From: Hyphomicrobiales bacterium
GTDB lineage: Bacteria; Pseudomonadota; Alphaproteobacteria; Rhizobiales; Rhizobiaceae
NCBI GenBank assembly: GCA_900469475.1
Contig: UBXG01000012.1
Coordinates: 102,351-166,350, forward strand
DNA length: 64,000 bases
Direction: 5' to 3'
Shown here: positions 17,460 to 26,283 of the stretch, in pieces
Numbering within the stretch: the stretch's first letter is position 1
Layout: each line of letters begins with the position of its first letter
Notes under the pieces: model-generated
Database searches by the model: none
Seen by the model: only the letters and a program-made list of their open reading frames with translations
What the model was told of the DNA's origin: nothing
Translations under genes and position numbers: made by a program

Positions 17460-18788
17460 TTACTTGGAGGAAACCGCCTTTTCGGGGTTCGGCGGGAAAG
17501 CTGGATCCGTCTTCGCGCCACGCAGCAGGTCGAGCGCGTAGTTGAGCTGGATATCGTCCTTCGGATCCGGCGGCACATAGGCCGAAGAGCCGGAGCCCTT
17601 GTCGGTCTCGCTCTGGCCCTTGATGTGGCCCGGCAGGCTCGATTCGCCTTCCGTCGTCAGCTTGCCCTTCAGATCGTCGGGAAGCGGCTGGTCGACCTTG
17701 ATGTCAGGCGTGATGCCGGTGCCCTGGATCGAGCGGCCCGACGGCGTGTAGTAGAGCGCCGTCGTCAGGCGCAGCGCGCCGTTGCCGTCGCCGAGCGGGA
17801 TGATCGTCTGGACAGAGCCCTTGCCGAACGACTGTGTGCCGAGCACGGTGGCGCGCCGCAGATCCTGCAAGGCGCCTGCGACGATTTCCGAAGCCGAGGC
17901 CGAGCCGCCGTTGGTGAGCACGATGATCGGCTTGCCATCGGTCAGGTCGCCTGGGGTGGCGTTGAAGCGCCGGGTTTCATCCGGATTGCGGCCGCGTGTC
18001 GAAACGATCTCGCCGCGCTCGAGCACGTCATCGGCTACATTGATCGCCTGATCGAGCAGGCCGCCCGGGTTGAGACGTAGGTCGAGGACGTAGCCCTTCA
18101 GCTTGTCGGCCGGGATATCCTTCTTGATCTTGGCGATCGCGGCTTCGAGATCCGGGGTCGTCTTTTCGGTGAAGGAGATGATGCGGATATAGCCGACATC
18201 GCCGCCTTCCTCGCGCGACTTGACGGCGGCAACGGCAATCACGTCACGGATGACAGTGAGCTCGATCGGCTTGTCGGCGCCCTTACGCAGCAGCGTCAGC
18301 TTGATCGGCGTCTTGACCGGGCCGCGCATCTTTTCGACGGCGTCTTCCAGCTTCAGGCCGCGGACGGACTGGCCGTCGATGGCGGTGATATAGTCGCCGG
18401 CAAGGACGCCGGCCTTGGCGGCAGGCGTATCGTCGATCGGAGTGATGACCTTGACGAGATCGTTATCCATCGTCACTTCGATGCCGAGACCGCCGAACTC
18501 ACCCTTGGTCTGGGTGCGCATGTCTTCCGCATCCTTGGCGTTCATGTAGCTCGAATGCGGGTCCAGCGAAGACAGCATGCCGTTGATGGCGGCTTCGACG
18601 AGCTTGTCTTCCTGGGGAGGAGTCACATACTGCGCGCGGACGCGCTCAAAGACGTCGCCGAAAATCGACAACTCCTTGTAAGTGGAAGTGCCAGCGGCTT
18701 CCGCCGGCGCTACCGCCGAGTAGATAACGCCCATCGCGGTCGCACCCATCAATGCGCCGACGAGAACAAGAGAAGCCCTACGTATCAT
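17460..18788 (-). CDS. ctpA: C-terminal processing peptidase, S41 family
   Basis: The product from ATG 18788 is 442 residues. It has a signal peptide (MIRRASLVLVGALMGATAMG...APAEAA), a PDZ domain around GLGIEVTMDNDLVKVITPID, and an S41 catalytic core with the Ser in NGGSASASEIVAGAL and the Lys in SFGKGSVQT. A 50-codon upstream extension of the frame is a shadow of envC. CtpA cleaves C-termini of periplasmic proteins and, with LytM factors, tunes peptidoglycan hydrolases. Its start overlaps the envC stop by 11 bp, so the pair is coupled. Confidence 0.92.
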   Translation of the reverse strand: MIRRASLVLVGALMGATAMGVIYSAVAPAEAAGTSTYKELSIFGDVFERVRAQYVTPPQEDKLVEAAINGMLSSLDPHSSYMNAKDAEDMRTQTKGEFGGLGIEVTMDNDLVKVITPIDDTPAAKAGVLAGDYITAIDGQSVRGLKLEDAVEKMRGPVKTPIKLTLLRKGADKPIELTVIRDVIAVAAVKSREEGGDVGYIRIISFTEKTTPDLEAAIAKIKKDIPADKLKGYVLDLRLNPGGLLDQAINVADDVLERGEIVSTRGRNPDETRRFNATPGDLTDGKPIIVLTNGGSASASEIVAGALQDLRRATVLGTQSFGKGSVQTIIPLGDGNGALRLTTALYYTPSGRSIQGTGITPDIKVDQPLPDDLKGKLTTEGESSLPGHIKGQSETDKGSGSSAYVPPDPKDDIQLNYALDLLRGAKTDPAFPPNPEKAVSSK

Positions 18789-20226
18789 TGCGTGCCTTTC
18801 CAGTGTCTTTGGAGGTCCACCAGGGCCGAGAATCGACTGGTTTTCCATCTTTTCGGAATTCAATGTAAAGCGTTGGCCGATCCGTTTCCAGCGCCAATGC
18901 GGTCGCGCTCGCGACTCTTTTTTGGCCCATGGTGGCAAGCGGCTCGCCAGCGAAGACGAATCTGCCCGGGCGCGTCTTGATCGCGTCCATGCCGGACAGC
19001 ACCATGTGATAGCCGTCGCCCGTATCCAGGATGATCATCTGTCCGTAGCTGCGAAACGCGCCGGCATAGACGACCGTGCCGTCGGCGGGAGCCGTGACGA
19101 GTGCTTCCGGGCCGGTCGCAACGGTCAGTCCCATCGCGGTGTGGCCGGTGCCATCGTCGTCGCCGAATTGGCGGAGAATATCGCCCGCCACGGGCAACTC
19201 CAACTTTTTCTTCAGGTCTGAGAAGGGATATGCGGGCGTAATGCGGTTTTTATCGGGCACGCCGTTCTCGGCAAGGGCCTTCGCCTGCTCGCGCTGCTGT
19301 TCGCTCATCTGCGCCCGGCGCGCCTCTTCCGCGCGGGCAGCAGCGGCAGCGTCGCGCACGGAGCCGATCTGACTTTCCAGCGAGGCGACGAGCCCTTCCA
19401 GGCTGGTTGCCTGGCCCGCCAGCTCTTCCGCGCGCTTGCGCTCCGCCTCGAGCTGGGCCGTATTTTCCTTGCTGTGCTTGTCGTTCTCCGCAATCAGCAG
19501 ATCCATGCGCCGCTCCTCCTCCAGACTGTTGGTCACGGTGGCGGTGAAGCTGGCCTTTTCGGCGGCGGTATCGGCCTGCAACTTGCTGAGATCGGTCAGA
19601 TCGGCGATGAGCTTGTCCGTCTCCTTACGCATTCCGGGCACGACGGCGCCGAGAAGAATGGCGCTGCGCACCGAGGCGAGCGCATCGTCCGGCGTTACCA
19701 GCAATGCCGGCGGCGGATTGCGTCCCATGCGCTCGAGAGCACCCAGCACTTCGGCCAGCAGGGCGCGACGATCATGCAGGGAAGCGCGGATCTTATCCTC
19801 CTTGACGGCAAGATTCGTCAGCGTCTTCTCACTCTGCTGGATCTTGCGATCCAAGTCCTTGCGGCGGGCGGCGCTGTCGATCAGCGCCTGGCGCAGGCTG
19901 GCAGTGCTCTTGTCGAGGGAAGCGATGCTGTCTTCCAGTTCCTTCGTCTTGCCGGACGAAAGACCGATCGTCTTAGAAAGCGCATCGAGCTGCGCGCGGG
20001 TTTCGTCGCGCTTGCGGGCAAGGTCCGCCGCCGGGTCAGGCGCCTCCTGCGCGGACGGCGGTGTAGAAGAGCGATCGTCGGGTGCTTGCGCAGCGATGGC
20101 ATCGGCTTCCTGGGCGAGGGCGACGTTCTCTTGGGAAAAAGGGCCTGCCATATAGACGCCCATGCCGAGCGTTGCCGCCAAAGCCGGCAGCACGATACGC
20201 GAGAGCATGGGCGGGGCTTTTCTCAT
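18778..20226 (-). CDS. envC: EnvC-like murein hydrolase activator with degenerate LytM domain
   Basis: A 482-residue protein with a signal peptide, a long coiled coil (about residues 60-310, rich in Ala/Glu/Arg/Leu heptads) and a C-terminal M23/LytM domain. The zinc ligands of active M23 enzymes are lost: the H-x3-D site reads HTAMGL and the H-x-H site reads MVLSGM. This is typical of EnvC-type proteins that activate amidases rather than cut peptidoglycan themselves. ATG 20226 (MRKAPPMLSRIV) gives the best signal peptide. The gene overlaps ctpA by 11 bp. Confidence 0.85.
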   Translation of the reverse strand: MRKAPPMLSRIVLPALAATLGMGVYMAGPFSQENVALAQEADAIAAQAPDDRSSTPPSAQEAPDPAADLARKRDETRAQLDALSKTIGLSSGKTKELEDSIASLDKSTASLRQALIDSAARRKDLDRKIQQSEKTLTNLAVKEDKIRASLHDRRALLAEVLGALERMGRNPPPALLVTPDDALASVRSAILLGAVVPGMRKETDKLIADLTDLSKLQADTAAEKASFTATVTNSLEEERRMDLLIAENDKHSKENTAQLEAERKRAEELAGQATSLEGLVASLESQIGSVRDAAAAARAEEARRAQMSEQQREQAKALAENGVPDKNRITPAYPFSDLKKKLELPVAGDILRQFGDDDGTGHTAMGLTVATGPEALVTAPADGTVVYAGAFRSYGQMIILDTGDGYHMVLSGMDAIKTRPGRFVFAGEPLATMGQKRVASATALALETDRPTLYIEFRKDGKPVDSRPWWTSKDTGKARNDT

Positions 20227-20395
20227 CCAGTCGGTTCGGCCTGGTCCCTTCGGATCGCGCAAAAATAAGCTGATTTGCCGCGATCATCCAGGAAGCATCG
20301 TCATTTTTAGGGCGGGAATCAAAACACGCCCGTGTGAGCGTTTCGTTAACGCAAAAACGGCGAAAGCCAAACTGTTTTCAAAACGGATGGAGCAA

Positions 20396-20878
20396 TCATA
20401 CCCGGTGGTAGGGGTGCCCGGAAAGGATTGTCACGGCGCGGTAGAGCTGTTCAGCAATCAGGATGCGCACAAGCTGGTGCGGCCAAGTCAGCTTGCCCAG
20501 GCAAATGGTCAGGTCGGCCTTGTCGTAGAGGGCGGGGTCAAGGCCGTCGGCGCCGCCAATGGCGATCGTCAGGTCGCGCTTGCCCTGATCGCGGTATCCC
20601 CCGAGCATGGCGGCGAAGGCTTCGCTGTCGAGCGCCTTGCCGCGTTCGTCGAGAAGGATGAGGACGCCGCCTTCGGGATGCGCCTTCTGCAGCAGGCCCG
20701 CCTCTTCGCGCTTGCGGGTCTCGCTATTGGAGGCGCGGCTTTCTGCAACCTCGGTCATGCGCGCCATTTCCAGGCCGATGGCGGGCCCTGCCTTGGCGAA
20801 ACGGTCGAGATAGCGGGCCGCAAGATCCTTTTCAGGGCCGGCTTTCAGCCGTCCCACCGCAAAAAGACCTATCCGCAT
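20396..20878 (-). CDS. rlmH: 23S rRNA (pseudouridine1915-N3)-methyltransferase
   Basis: A 160-residue SPOUT methyltransferase starting MRIGLFAVGRLKAGPEKDLA. The SAM-binding knot is visible as LILLDERGKALDSEAFA, TIAIGGADGLDP and LGKLTWPHQLVRILIAEQLY, ending HPYHRV as in all RlmH. It methylates pseudouridine 1915 in helix 69 of 23S rRNA. The preceding six codons of the open frame are ignored because family members start at MRIG. It lies downstream of rsfS, the usual bacterial pairing. Confidence 0.95.
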   Translation of the reverse strand: MRIGLFAVGRLKAGPEKDLAARYLDRFAKAGPAIGLEMARMTEVAESRASNSETRKREEAGLLQKAHPEGGVLILLDERGKALDSEAFAAMLGGYRDQGKRDLTIAIGGADGLDPALYDKADLTICLGKLTWPHQLVRILIAEQLYRAVTILSGHPYHRV

Positions 20879-20992
20879 TCCCGCTCCCACGCACATCCGC
20901 CGTCATGGCGGCACAAAACGAAACTCTTGCCGGAGGCTCATCTCCGGCGATGTAAGGCTGCGTACCGAGCCGGGAAAGCGTTCCTGGCGTCG

Positions 20993-21406
20993 TTAGTGCA
21001 GCGTGCCTTCGTCGAGATCGGGTGCTGCCCACATCTTTTCGATGTTGTAGAACTCGCGGATCTCGGGTCTGAAGACATGAACGATGATGTCGCCGGTGTC
21101 GATCAACACCCAGTCGCCGCCATCAAGACCCTCGACGCGGGCATTGCCGAAGCCCTCGCCCTTGAGATCGGTCATGAGATGGTCGGCAATCGCCAGGACA
21201 TGGCGGCTCGATCGGCCGGAGACGACGACCATGTAGTCTCCAAGCGCAGACTTGCCAGCAATGTCTATGGTGACGATATTTTCGGCCTTGGAGTCCTCGA
21301 GGCTTGCGAGGACGGCTTGCAGGGCGCGGGCAGCGGCATCGGCGCCACGTTCCGAGCTCTTCGGGATAACGACAGGCGTTCTTCCCTTGGCGTGTACTGT
21401 TGTCAG
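20993..21406 (-). CDS. rsfS: Ribosome silencing factor RsfS
   Basis: RsfS binds uL14 on the large subunit and prevents subunit joining during starvation. The product contains the family core NIVTIDIAGKSALGDYMVVV-like stretch, SGRSSRHVLAIADHL, GDWVLIDTGDIIVH and FRPEIREFYNIEKMW. The start is uncertain. The frame opens at GTG 21439 with no ribosome binding site, whereas CTG 21406 (giving L/M-TTVHAKGRTPVV) has AAGGAAGG at a good distance and gives the usual N-terminus. I use 21406 (about 137 residues). rlmH follows on the same strand. Confidence 0.88.
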   Translation of the reverse strand: MTTVHAKGRTPVVIPKSSERGADAAARALQAVLASLEDSKAENIVTIDIAGKSALGDYMVVVSGRSSRHVLAIADHLMTDLKGEGFGNARVEGLDGGDWVLIDTGDIIVHVFRPEIREFYNIEKMWAAPDLDEGTLH

Positions 21407-21597
21407 TGCTCTTCCTTCCTTGAGTAACAGAACATGCACGTGAATGATCTGAGTCGATCACGTTACAAAGATAGGCATCAAAGCATTAAGGTTTCAAGAC
21501 GCAGGCCGGCAACTTCGGCCATTCGGGACAAGGATTTGTGTCTGAATAGTGCTCTTTCGCACCAGATATGGGCGAATATTCATGCCGAAGACGAAAA

Positions 21598-21897
21598 TCA
21601 GCCTTCCTGGCGCACTCCATCGATGAGAATAAGGTTGCGGCTGAGGGCTTGGTCGCGGACCTCGAGAGCATGCGCATATTCCGACGAGCCGTACCAGGCT
21701 CTCGCTCGTTCCACATCCGGAAATTCCACGATCACGATCGCATTCGGCGACCAATCGCCCTCCAGTCGTTCGATCGGGCCGCCACGGACCAGATAGTGGC
21801 CGCCATACCGGGCGATAGAGGCTGCCGCGCGCGTCCGGTAGGTCTGGAAGGCTTCGCTATCCCTGACGGTGACATCGGAAATGATATAGGCCGGCAT
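21598..21897 (-). CDS. DUF1330 domain protein
   Basis: A 99-residue protein from ATG 21897 (MPAYIISDVTVRDSEAFQTY), with a GAGGAGG ribosome binding site just upstream. The DUF1330 hallmarks are the alternating beta strands with GGHYLVRGGPIERLEGDW and VIVEFPDVERARAWYGSSEY, a dimeric alpha/beta barrel fold of unknown catalytic role. Stand-alone gene between rsfS and the mod region, with no context that fixes its function. Confidence 0.83.
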   Translation of the reverse strand: MPAYIISDVTVRDSEAFQTYRTRAAASIARYGGHYLVRGGPIERLEGDWSPNAIVIVEFPDVERARAWYGSSEYAHALEVRDQALSRNLILIDGVRQEG

Positions 21898-22067
21898 CGG
21901 TTTCCTCCTCTCAAACCTCAAGGTTGGCGCGGTCCGTACTCGCGCGCCAATGCGTTTTTCTTGAAGATTAGATAGGCCGGTTCAACCGCTTGTCCATTTC
22001 CGTCGGCATGTACAGCCGGACGAAGGCCACGTATAGATTATGCAGATATCAACTGCTTACAGACACC

Positions 22068-22451
22068 ATGACAGATGCTCCGCAGCCACCGTTGAAGCCC
22101 ATTCTCCGCATCAGCTTTTCGGGGCAGGATCGGCTTGGGCGCGGCAAGATGGAGCTTCTCGAGCATATTCAGGAGACCGGCTCGATCTCGGCCGCCGGCC
22201 GTGCCATGGATATGTCCTACCGCCGAGCCTGGCTGCTCATCAGCGAACTCAATCACATGTTCCGCGAACCGGTCGTGGAATCGCAGCGTGGTGGTCAAAA
22301 GGGTGGCGGCGCTGCCCTGACGCCCTTCGGCGAGGAGTTGTTGAGGCGCTTTCGCGGTATGGAAATGACGCTGCGAGCGGCTATAGCCGACGACCTGAAC
22401 TGGCTCGAAGCCAATCGGAGCTCGGCGGACGCTTCTGCGAAAAAATCCTGA
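22068..22451 (+). CDS. ModE N-terminal-domain (LysR-type HTH) molybdate regulator
   Basis: A 127-residue single-domain winged-helix protein starting MTDAPQPPLKPILRISFSGQ. It shows the ModE HTH: MELLEHIQETGSISAAGRAM, then MSYRRAWLLISELNHMF and the GGGAALTPFGEELL wing. It lacks the C-terminal molybdate-binding TOBE repeats of E. coli ModE, as is common in alphaproteobacteria. The gene is convergent with modC, the two stop codons being directly adjacent, and a ModE-like palindrome lies in front of modA, so it is the likely repressor of modABC. ATG 22068 is chosen over upstream codons, which have no family character. Confidence 0.85.
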   Translation: MTDAPQPPLKPILRISFSGQDRLGRGKMELLEHIQETGSISAAGRAMDMSYRRAWLLISELNHMFREPVVESQRGGQKGGGAALTPFGEELLRRFRGMEMTLRAAIADDLNWLEANRSSADASAKKS

Positions 22452-23525
22452 CTAATGTTCGAGCGCCACGGTTTTGATGACCGCATGGATCGGTAGCCCG
22501 ATCCGCAGCCCCAGTCTTTCGGCCGAGAATTGCGTGATGCGGGCAGTGACGATGTCGCCGCCGCAATCGACCTTGATCTCAGTCGCCCCGTCAGCCGCCG
22601 TGCCGATTCCCAGCACTTTGCCATCGAGAATATTCAAGGCGCTCAGGCCCTCCGGCCGCGTCGTTGCCAGCATGACGTCACGGGCAGGAATATGGACGCG
22701 CACGGTCTTGCCGACAGCCGCCGCCTGGCCCGGCACAAAGAGCTTTGCCGTCTTCAGAGTAACGACTGTCAGATGATGGCGATCGTCGATCGCCTCGACG
22801 CGGCCTTCCAGCAGCACACCGGCTTCGCGGCGATCCGCCGCAAGCGGGCCAGAGAGCTGGCTAAAGACGTCGACAGCAGCGCCGATCGTCTCTACCTTGC
22901 CGTCGCGCATGACGACGACGCGGTTGGCAAGGCGTGCCACCTCGGCGATGGAGTGGCTGACATAGATGATCGGGATCTTCGTCTCGTCGCGCAGCCGTTC
23001 GAGATAGGGAAGGATTTCCGCCTTGCGGGCTTCATCGAGCGCCGCAAGCGGCTCGTCCATCAGCAGGAGCCGCGGCGAAGAGAGCAGGGCACGGCCGATC
23101 GCGACGCGCTGTTTCTCGCCGCCGGAAAGTTTGGCCGGCCTGCGATCGAGCAACGCGCCGATGCCGAGCAGATCGACGACCCGGTCAAAGCTTTCACCGC
23201 GCTCGCTCTTGGGTGCGAACCAGCGGCCGTAATTCAGGTTCTGCCGCACGGATAGATGCGGGAACAGGCGTGCCTCTTGAAAGACATAGCCGAAGCGGCG
23301 GCGGTGACGCGGCACGAAGATCTGCTTGGTCGTATCGGCAAGCACGGTATCGTCAAGGCTGACATGGCCGTGATCAGGGCGCGTCAGGCCGGCAATGATG
23401 CGGATGATCGACGTCTTGCCCGAGCCGGAGCGGCCGAAAAGAGCTGTCACGCCGCCATCGGAGGTGAATGCAGCCTCCAGCGAAAAGGTGCCGAGGCGGT
23501 GGCGGATATCGACCGAGAGCGTCAT
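22452..23525 (-). CDS. modC: Molybdate ABC transporter ATP-binding protein
   Basis: A 357-residue ATPase with Walker A GRSGSGKTS (about residue 31), the Q-loop region, signature LSGGEKQRVAIGRAL, Walker B LLLMDEPLAALDE and the switch His in IYVSHSIAEV. The C-terminal third is a TOBE/Mop domain, typical of ModC. With ModB and ModA it imports molybdate at the cost of ATP. Its ATG overlaps the modB stop (ATGA), and its stop abuts that of the convergent ModE-like gene. Confidence 0.94.
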   Translation of the reverse strand: MTLSVDIRHRLGTFSLEAAFTSDGGVTALFGRSGSGKTSIIRIIAGLTRPDHGHVSLDDTVLADTTKQIFVPRHRRRFGYVFQEARLFPHLSVRQNLNYGRWFAPKSERGESFDRVVDLLGIGALLDRRPAKLSGGEKQRVAIGRALLSSPRLLLMDEPLAALDEARKAEILPYLERLRDETKIPIIYVSHSIAEVARLANRVVVMRDGKVETIGAAVDVFSQLSGPLAADRREAGVLLEGRVEAIDDRHHLTVVTLKTAKLFVPGQAAAVGKTVRVHIPARDVMLATTRPEGLSALNILDGKVLGIGTAADGATEIKVDCGGDIVTARITQFSAERLGLRIGLPIHAVIKTVALEH

Positions 23526-24241
23526 TCGAAATCCACCCTGCGGCCGGCCAGATAGGCAAGGAATTCCGAGGCAAGCAGCGCCGCCATGGAAATGACGATG
23601 GCGACGATGGTGAGTCGCATGGCGCCGGCATCGCCGCCTGGAACCTGCGTGAAGGTGTAGATCGCCGAAGACAGCGTTTGTGTCTCGCCGGGAATGTTGG
23701 AGACGAATGTGATGGTGGCGCCGAATTCACCCATGGCCTTGGCGAAGGAGAGGATCATGCCGGCGATGACGCCGGGCAGGATCAGCGGCAGCGTTACGGT
23801 CACGAAGGTCCAGATGGGGCTGGCGCCCAATGTGCCGGCGGCTTCCTCCAGCTTGCGGTCGACCGCTTCGACCGACAGGCGGATGCTTCGGACCATCAGT
23901 GGAAAGCCCATGACGCCGCAGGCAAGTGCGGCACCCGTCCAGCGAAAGGAAAAGACGAGGCCGAGATATTGCTCGAGCAAAGATCCGATCGGCCCTTTGC
24001 GGCCGAAGAGAATGAGAAGGATGAAGCCGGTGACGACGGGCGGCAGGATCAGCGGCAGGTGAATGAGGCCATTGAGGATCGACTTGCCCCAAAAGCGGCC
24101 GCGCGCAAGCAGAAGTGCTGCGCCGATGCCGAAGGGCAGGCTGACCAGCATGGCGACGATGGAAACGCGCAGGCTCAGCTCTATGGCCGTCCATTCGTCG
24201 CTGCTTAAACCCAACGCGTCCAAATCCCGCCCCTTAAACAT
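23522..24241 (-). CDS. modB: Molybdate ABC transporter permease
   Basis: A 239-residue inner-membrane permease with about five to six hydrophobic segments and the EAA loop EEAAGTLGASPIWTF followed by LPLILPGVIAGM, which docks on ModC. LPPVVTGFILLILFGRKGP is characteristic of ModB. It lies 67 bp after modA and overlaps modC by 4 bp, so modABC is one operon. Confidence 0.94.
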   Translation of the reverse strand: MFKGRDLDALGLSSDEWTAIELSLRVSIVAMLVSLPFGIGAALLLARGRFWGKSILNGLIHLPLILPPVVTGFILLILFGRKGPIGSLLEQYLGLVFSFRWTGAALACGVMGFPLMVRSIRLSVEAVDRKLEEAAGTLGASPIWTFVTVTLPLILPGVIAGMILSFAKAMGEFGATITFVSNIPGETQTLSSAIYTFTQVPGGDAGAMRLTIVAIVISMAALLASEFLAYLAGRRVDFE

Positions 24242-24308
24242 CTCAGGCCCGCCACGACCGGCGAGCCTGATGATTGAACCTTCCTTGCCCGATCAGCGGC
24301 AATGACGC

Positions 24309-25106
24309 TCATGGCTTCAGGATGGTGAAGCCCTCATGCTCGAAGAAGGGAACAGCCTTAGCCGATTTCAGAAAATTGAAATAGGCTTGTACATCCGGGT
24401 TCTTGCTGCCGCTGGTGATGGCGATCGGGTAGACGATCGGTGAATGGCTGTCGGCGGGGAAGGTGCCGACGACGGCAACGCCCGGATCGGCGGAGACATC
24501 GGTCTGATAGACGATACCATAGGGCGCTTCGCCACGCGAAACCAAGGCGAGGGCCGCGCGCACGCTTTCGGCGCCAGCCACCTTCTTTTCAACCGACGAC
24601 CAGACGCCGAGCTTTTCCAGCGCCGTTTTGCCGTATTTGCCCGCCGGAACCGATTCCGGCTGGCCCATCGCCAGGCGGCCGTCGCCGAGCAGGCTAGCCA
24701 GATCGAAGCCCTGCTTGATCTCGACCGGCTTCGCCTTGTCCTTGGCGGCGACGAGAACGAGCTTGTTACCCAGCAGGTTGACGCGGCTGTCGTCCTTGAT
24801 CAGCTTCTTGCCAGCGACATAATCCATCCAGTTGGTGTCGGCGGAGATGAAAACATCGGCCGGCGCGCCGTTTTCAAGCTGTTTTGCAAGCGGACCGCTG
24901 GCAGCATAGGAGACGGTAACCTCTTTGCCGGTTTCCTTCGTGAAGGCGGCATCGGCGTTGTCGAGCGCGTTCTTCATGCTGGCGGCAGCAAAGACGACGA
25001 TTTTGTCGGCGGCGAACACCGGTGTTGGAATGACCGAAAGGCCGAGCCATGCAGCTGATGCTACTGCGGTTGCAAGCTTGATCCATTGGCGTCGGCTGGT
25101 GGTCAT
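24309..25106 (-). CDS. modA: Molybdate ABC transporter substrate-binding protein
   Basis: The 265-residue periplasmic binding protein begins MTTSRRQWIKLATAVASAAW with a signal peptide ending near VFAADK. It then has VVFAAASMKNALD, SYAASGPLAKQLENGAP and DVFISADTNWMDYV, the ModA fingerprint for oxyanion binding. ATG 25106 has GGGGAGA in front. The in-frame start at 25133 would place the signal peptide too far inside and overlap the operator, so it is rejected. First gene of modABC. Confidence 0.94.
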   Translation of the reverse strand: MTTSRRQWIKLATAVASAAWLGLSVIPTPVFAADKIVVFAAASMKNALDNADAAFTKETGKEVTVSYAASGPLAKQLENGAPADVFISADTNWMDYVAGKKLIKDDSRVNLLGNKLVLVAAKDKAKPVEIKQGFDLASLLGDGRLAMGQPESVPAGKYGKTALEKLGVWSSVEKKVAGAESVRAALALVSRGEAPYGIVYQTDVSADPGVAVVGTFPADSHSPIVYPIAITSGSKNPDVQAYFNFLKSAKAVPFFEHEGFTILKP

Positions 25107-25127
25107 TTCAATTCTCCCCAAAGATGT

Positions 25128-25151
25128 CGACATATTTCGAGAGATATAACG
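25128..25151. promoter_or_regulatory. ModE-like operator upstream of modA
   Basis: CGACATAT-N8-ATATAACG, an inverted repeat with 6 of 8 matching positions, resembles the ModE operator with its TATAT/ATATA half-sites. It lies 22 bp upstream of the modA ATG, over the expected promoter. Molybdate-loaded ModE would repress modABC from here. Confidence 0.65.
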
Positions 25152-25511
25152 ACGGACGAAGCTTGGCTAGGGATGTGTTCGCAAAAATATATCGCGATAA
25201 GGTCGCGTAACCCTACGAATTCTATGGATTTTCCGTGGCGCAGCGCATATGAACGGCTTTGGGCATTACAAAAATGCATGACTGACTTTGCCCAGTGGAT
25301 TGGCGAACGCTCACGAAGCGAGACATAACGTTACGAACCGTGGGGTCTCGCGTCATTCTTTTGCCGAATTCAGTCCGGACACTGAAAACAAGCGGCGCTC
25401 AATTTGTAAAAGAAGCGTTTTTTGGGCAGAAAATTTCCGTAGCCATGCGTTATATGCATTGCTGCATTGCGCAATCGCCCATTTATCAATCGGCGAAATC
25501 TGGTAAAACAT
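25152..25511. other. Intergenic region between modA and the sRNA
   Basis: No gene is supported; the short open frames here have no ribosome binding sites or family features. A second A+T-rich stretch, AAATATATCGCGATAAGG, lies at about 25185. The 3' part, with TTGCTGCATTGCGCAAT at about 25458-25474, must carry the sRNA promoter. Confidence 0.4.
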
Positions 25512-25632
25512 AATCATCGAGACGGCGATCTCCTCCTCCCAATGCCGTCCGATATGGATCAGCAACTCTCCTCCTCCCAGTTGCTGATCAGGTTCAAAAG
25601 CCCGACGCACCTCCTCCCGCGTCGGGCTTTTT
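25512..25632 (+). ncRNA. Alpha-r14 family trans-acting sRNA (NfeR1-like)
   Basis: Three copies of the anti-Shine-Dalgarno motif CCTCCTCCC occur at 25532-25540, 25570-25578 and 25610-25618. The second sits in the loop of a perfect 11-bp hairpin (25557-25567 with 25579-25589). The third sits in the loop of a rho-independent terminator (stem AAGCCCGACG/CGTCGGGCTT) ending in TTTTTATTTT. Three unpaired CCUCCUCCC loops are the known hallmark of the rhizobial alpha-r14 sRNAs, which repress mRNAs through their ribosome binding sites. The 5' end is estimated from the usual length of about 120 nt. Confidence 0.85.
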
Positions 25633-25664
25633 ATTTTCCAGACCATTCCAGAAGATCGATGGGA

Positions 25665-26246
25665 TTATTGTGCGGCTCGCAACGCTGTCGAGCTGAGCGT
25701 TGAGCGTGGTCCGTGGATGAAGGTCCAGGCCGGCGCCCGCTTCTTCCAGAGTACGCGAGCATCATCTTCGTCGACGCGTGCGTAGTGGAAAGTCTTTGCC
25801 ATCTTGGCCGAGAGGTAGGAGAGCGTCGATCCCGGCCGGTCGATAACGGCGATCGGGAAGGTTTGCGCGATTTCCTGCCACTTCTGCCAGCGATGGAACG
25901 TATTCAGGCTGTCGGCGCCCATGATCCAGATGAAGTGAACATGGCGGTTGCGCGCCTTCACATGCGCCAGCGTATTGGCCGTGTAGCTCATGCCCAGCGT
26001 CTGTTCGAAGGCTGTCACCTTGATACGCGGATTGTGGAGGATCTGCTCGCTAAGCGCGATACGCTCGGCAAGCGGCGCCAGATGATTGCGGCTCTTCAAC
26101 GGGTTGCCCGGCGTTACCATCCACCAGAGCTGATCAAGGCCCAGCCGGCGGATAGCGATCTCGGCGACGAGTGCATGGCCTTCATGCGGCGGGTTGAATG
26201 AGCCGCCGAAAAGACCGACCACCATGCCGCGCTCGGCATGGGGCAT
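25665..26246 (-). CDS. nadD: Nicotinate-nucleotide adenylyltransferase
   Basis: From ATG 26246 the protein is 193 residues, beginning MPHAERGMVVGLFGGSFNPP with the nucleotidyltransferase motif GSFNPPHEGH. WWMVTPGNPLKSR, FIWIMGADSL and the C-terminal GPRSTLSSTALR (ISSTxIR type) complete the family pattern. NadD adenylates nicotinate mononucleotide in NAD synthesis. The open frame continues 86 codons upstream as a shadow of proA. It lies 37 bp downstream of proA in the obgE-proB-proA-nadD run. Confidence 0.93.
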   Translation of the reverse strand: MPHAERGMVVGLFGGSFNPPHEGHALVAEIAIRRLGLDQLWWMVTPGNPLKSRNHLAPLAERIALSEQILHNPRIKVTAFEQTLGMSYTANTLAHVKARNRHVHFIWIMGADSLNTFHRWQKWQEIAQTFPIAVIDRPGSTLSYLSAKMAKTFHYARVDEDDARVLWKKRAPAWTFIHGPRSTLSSTALRAAQ

Positions 26247-26283
26247 GCGCAGATAGCGTTGATCAACCTCTTCTTTCAGCACG

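Noticed and set aside
20162..21427. 421-codon plus-strand frame
   Set aside because: Runs antisense through rlmH and rsfS, both certain genes; no recognisable domain.
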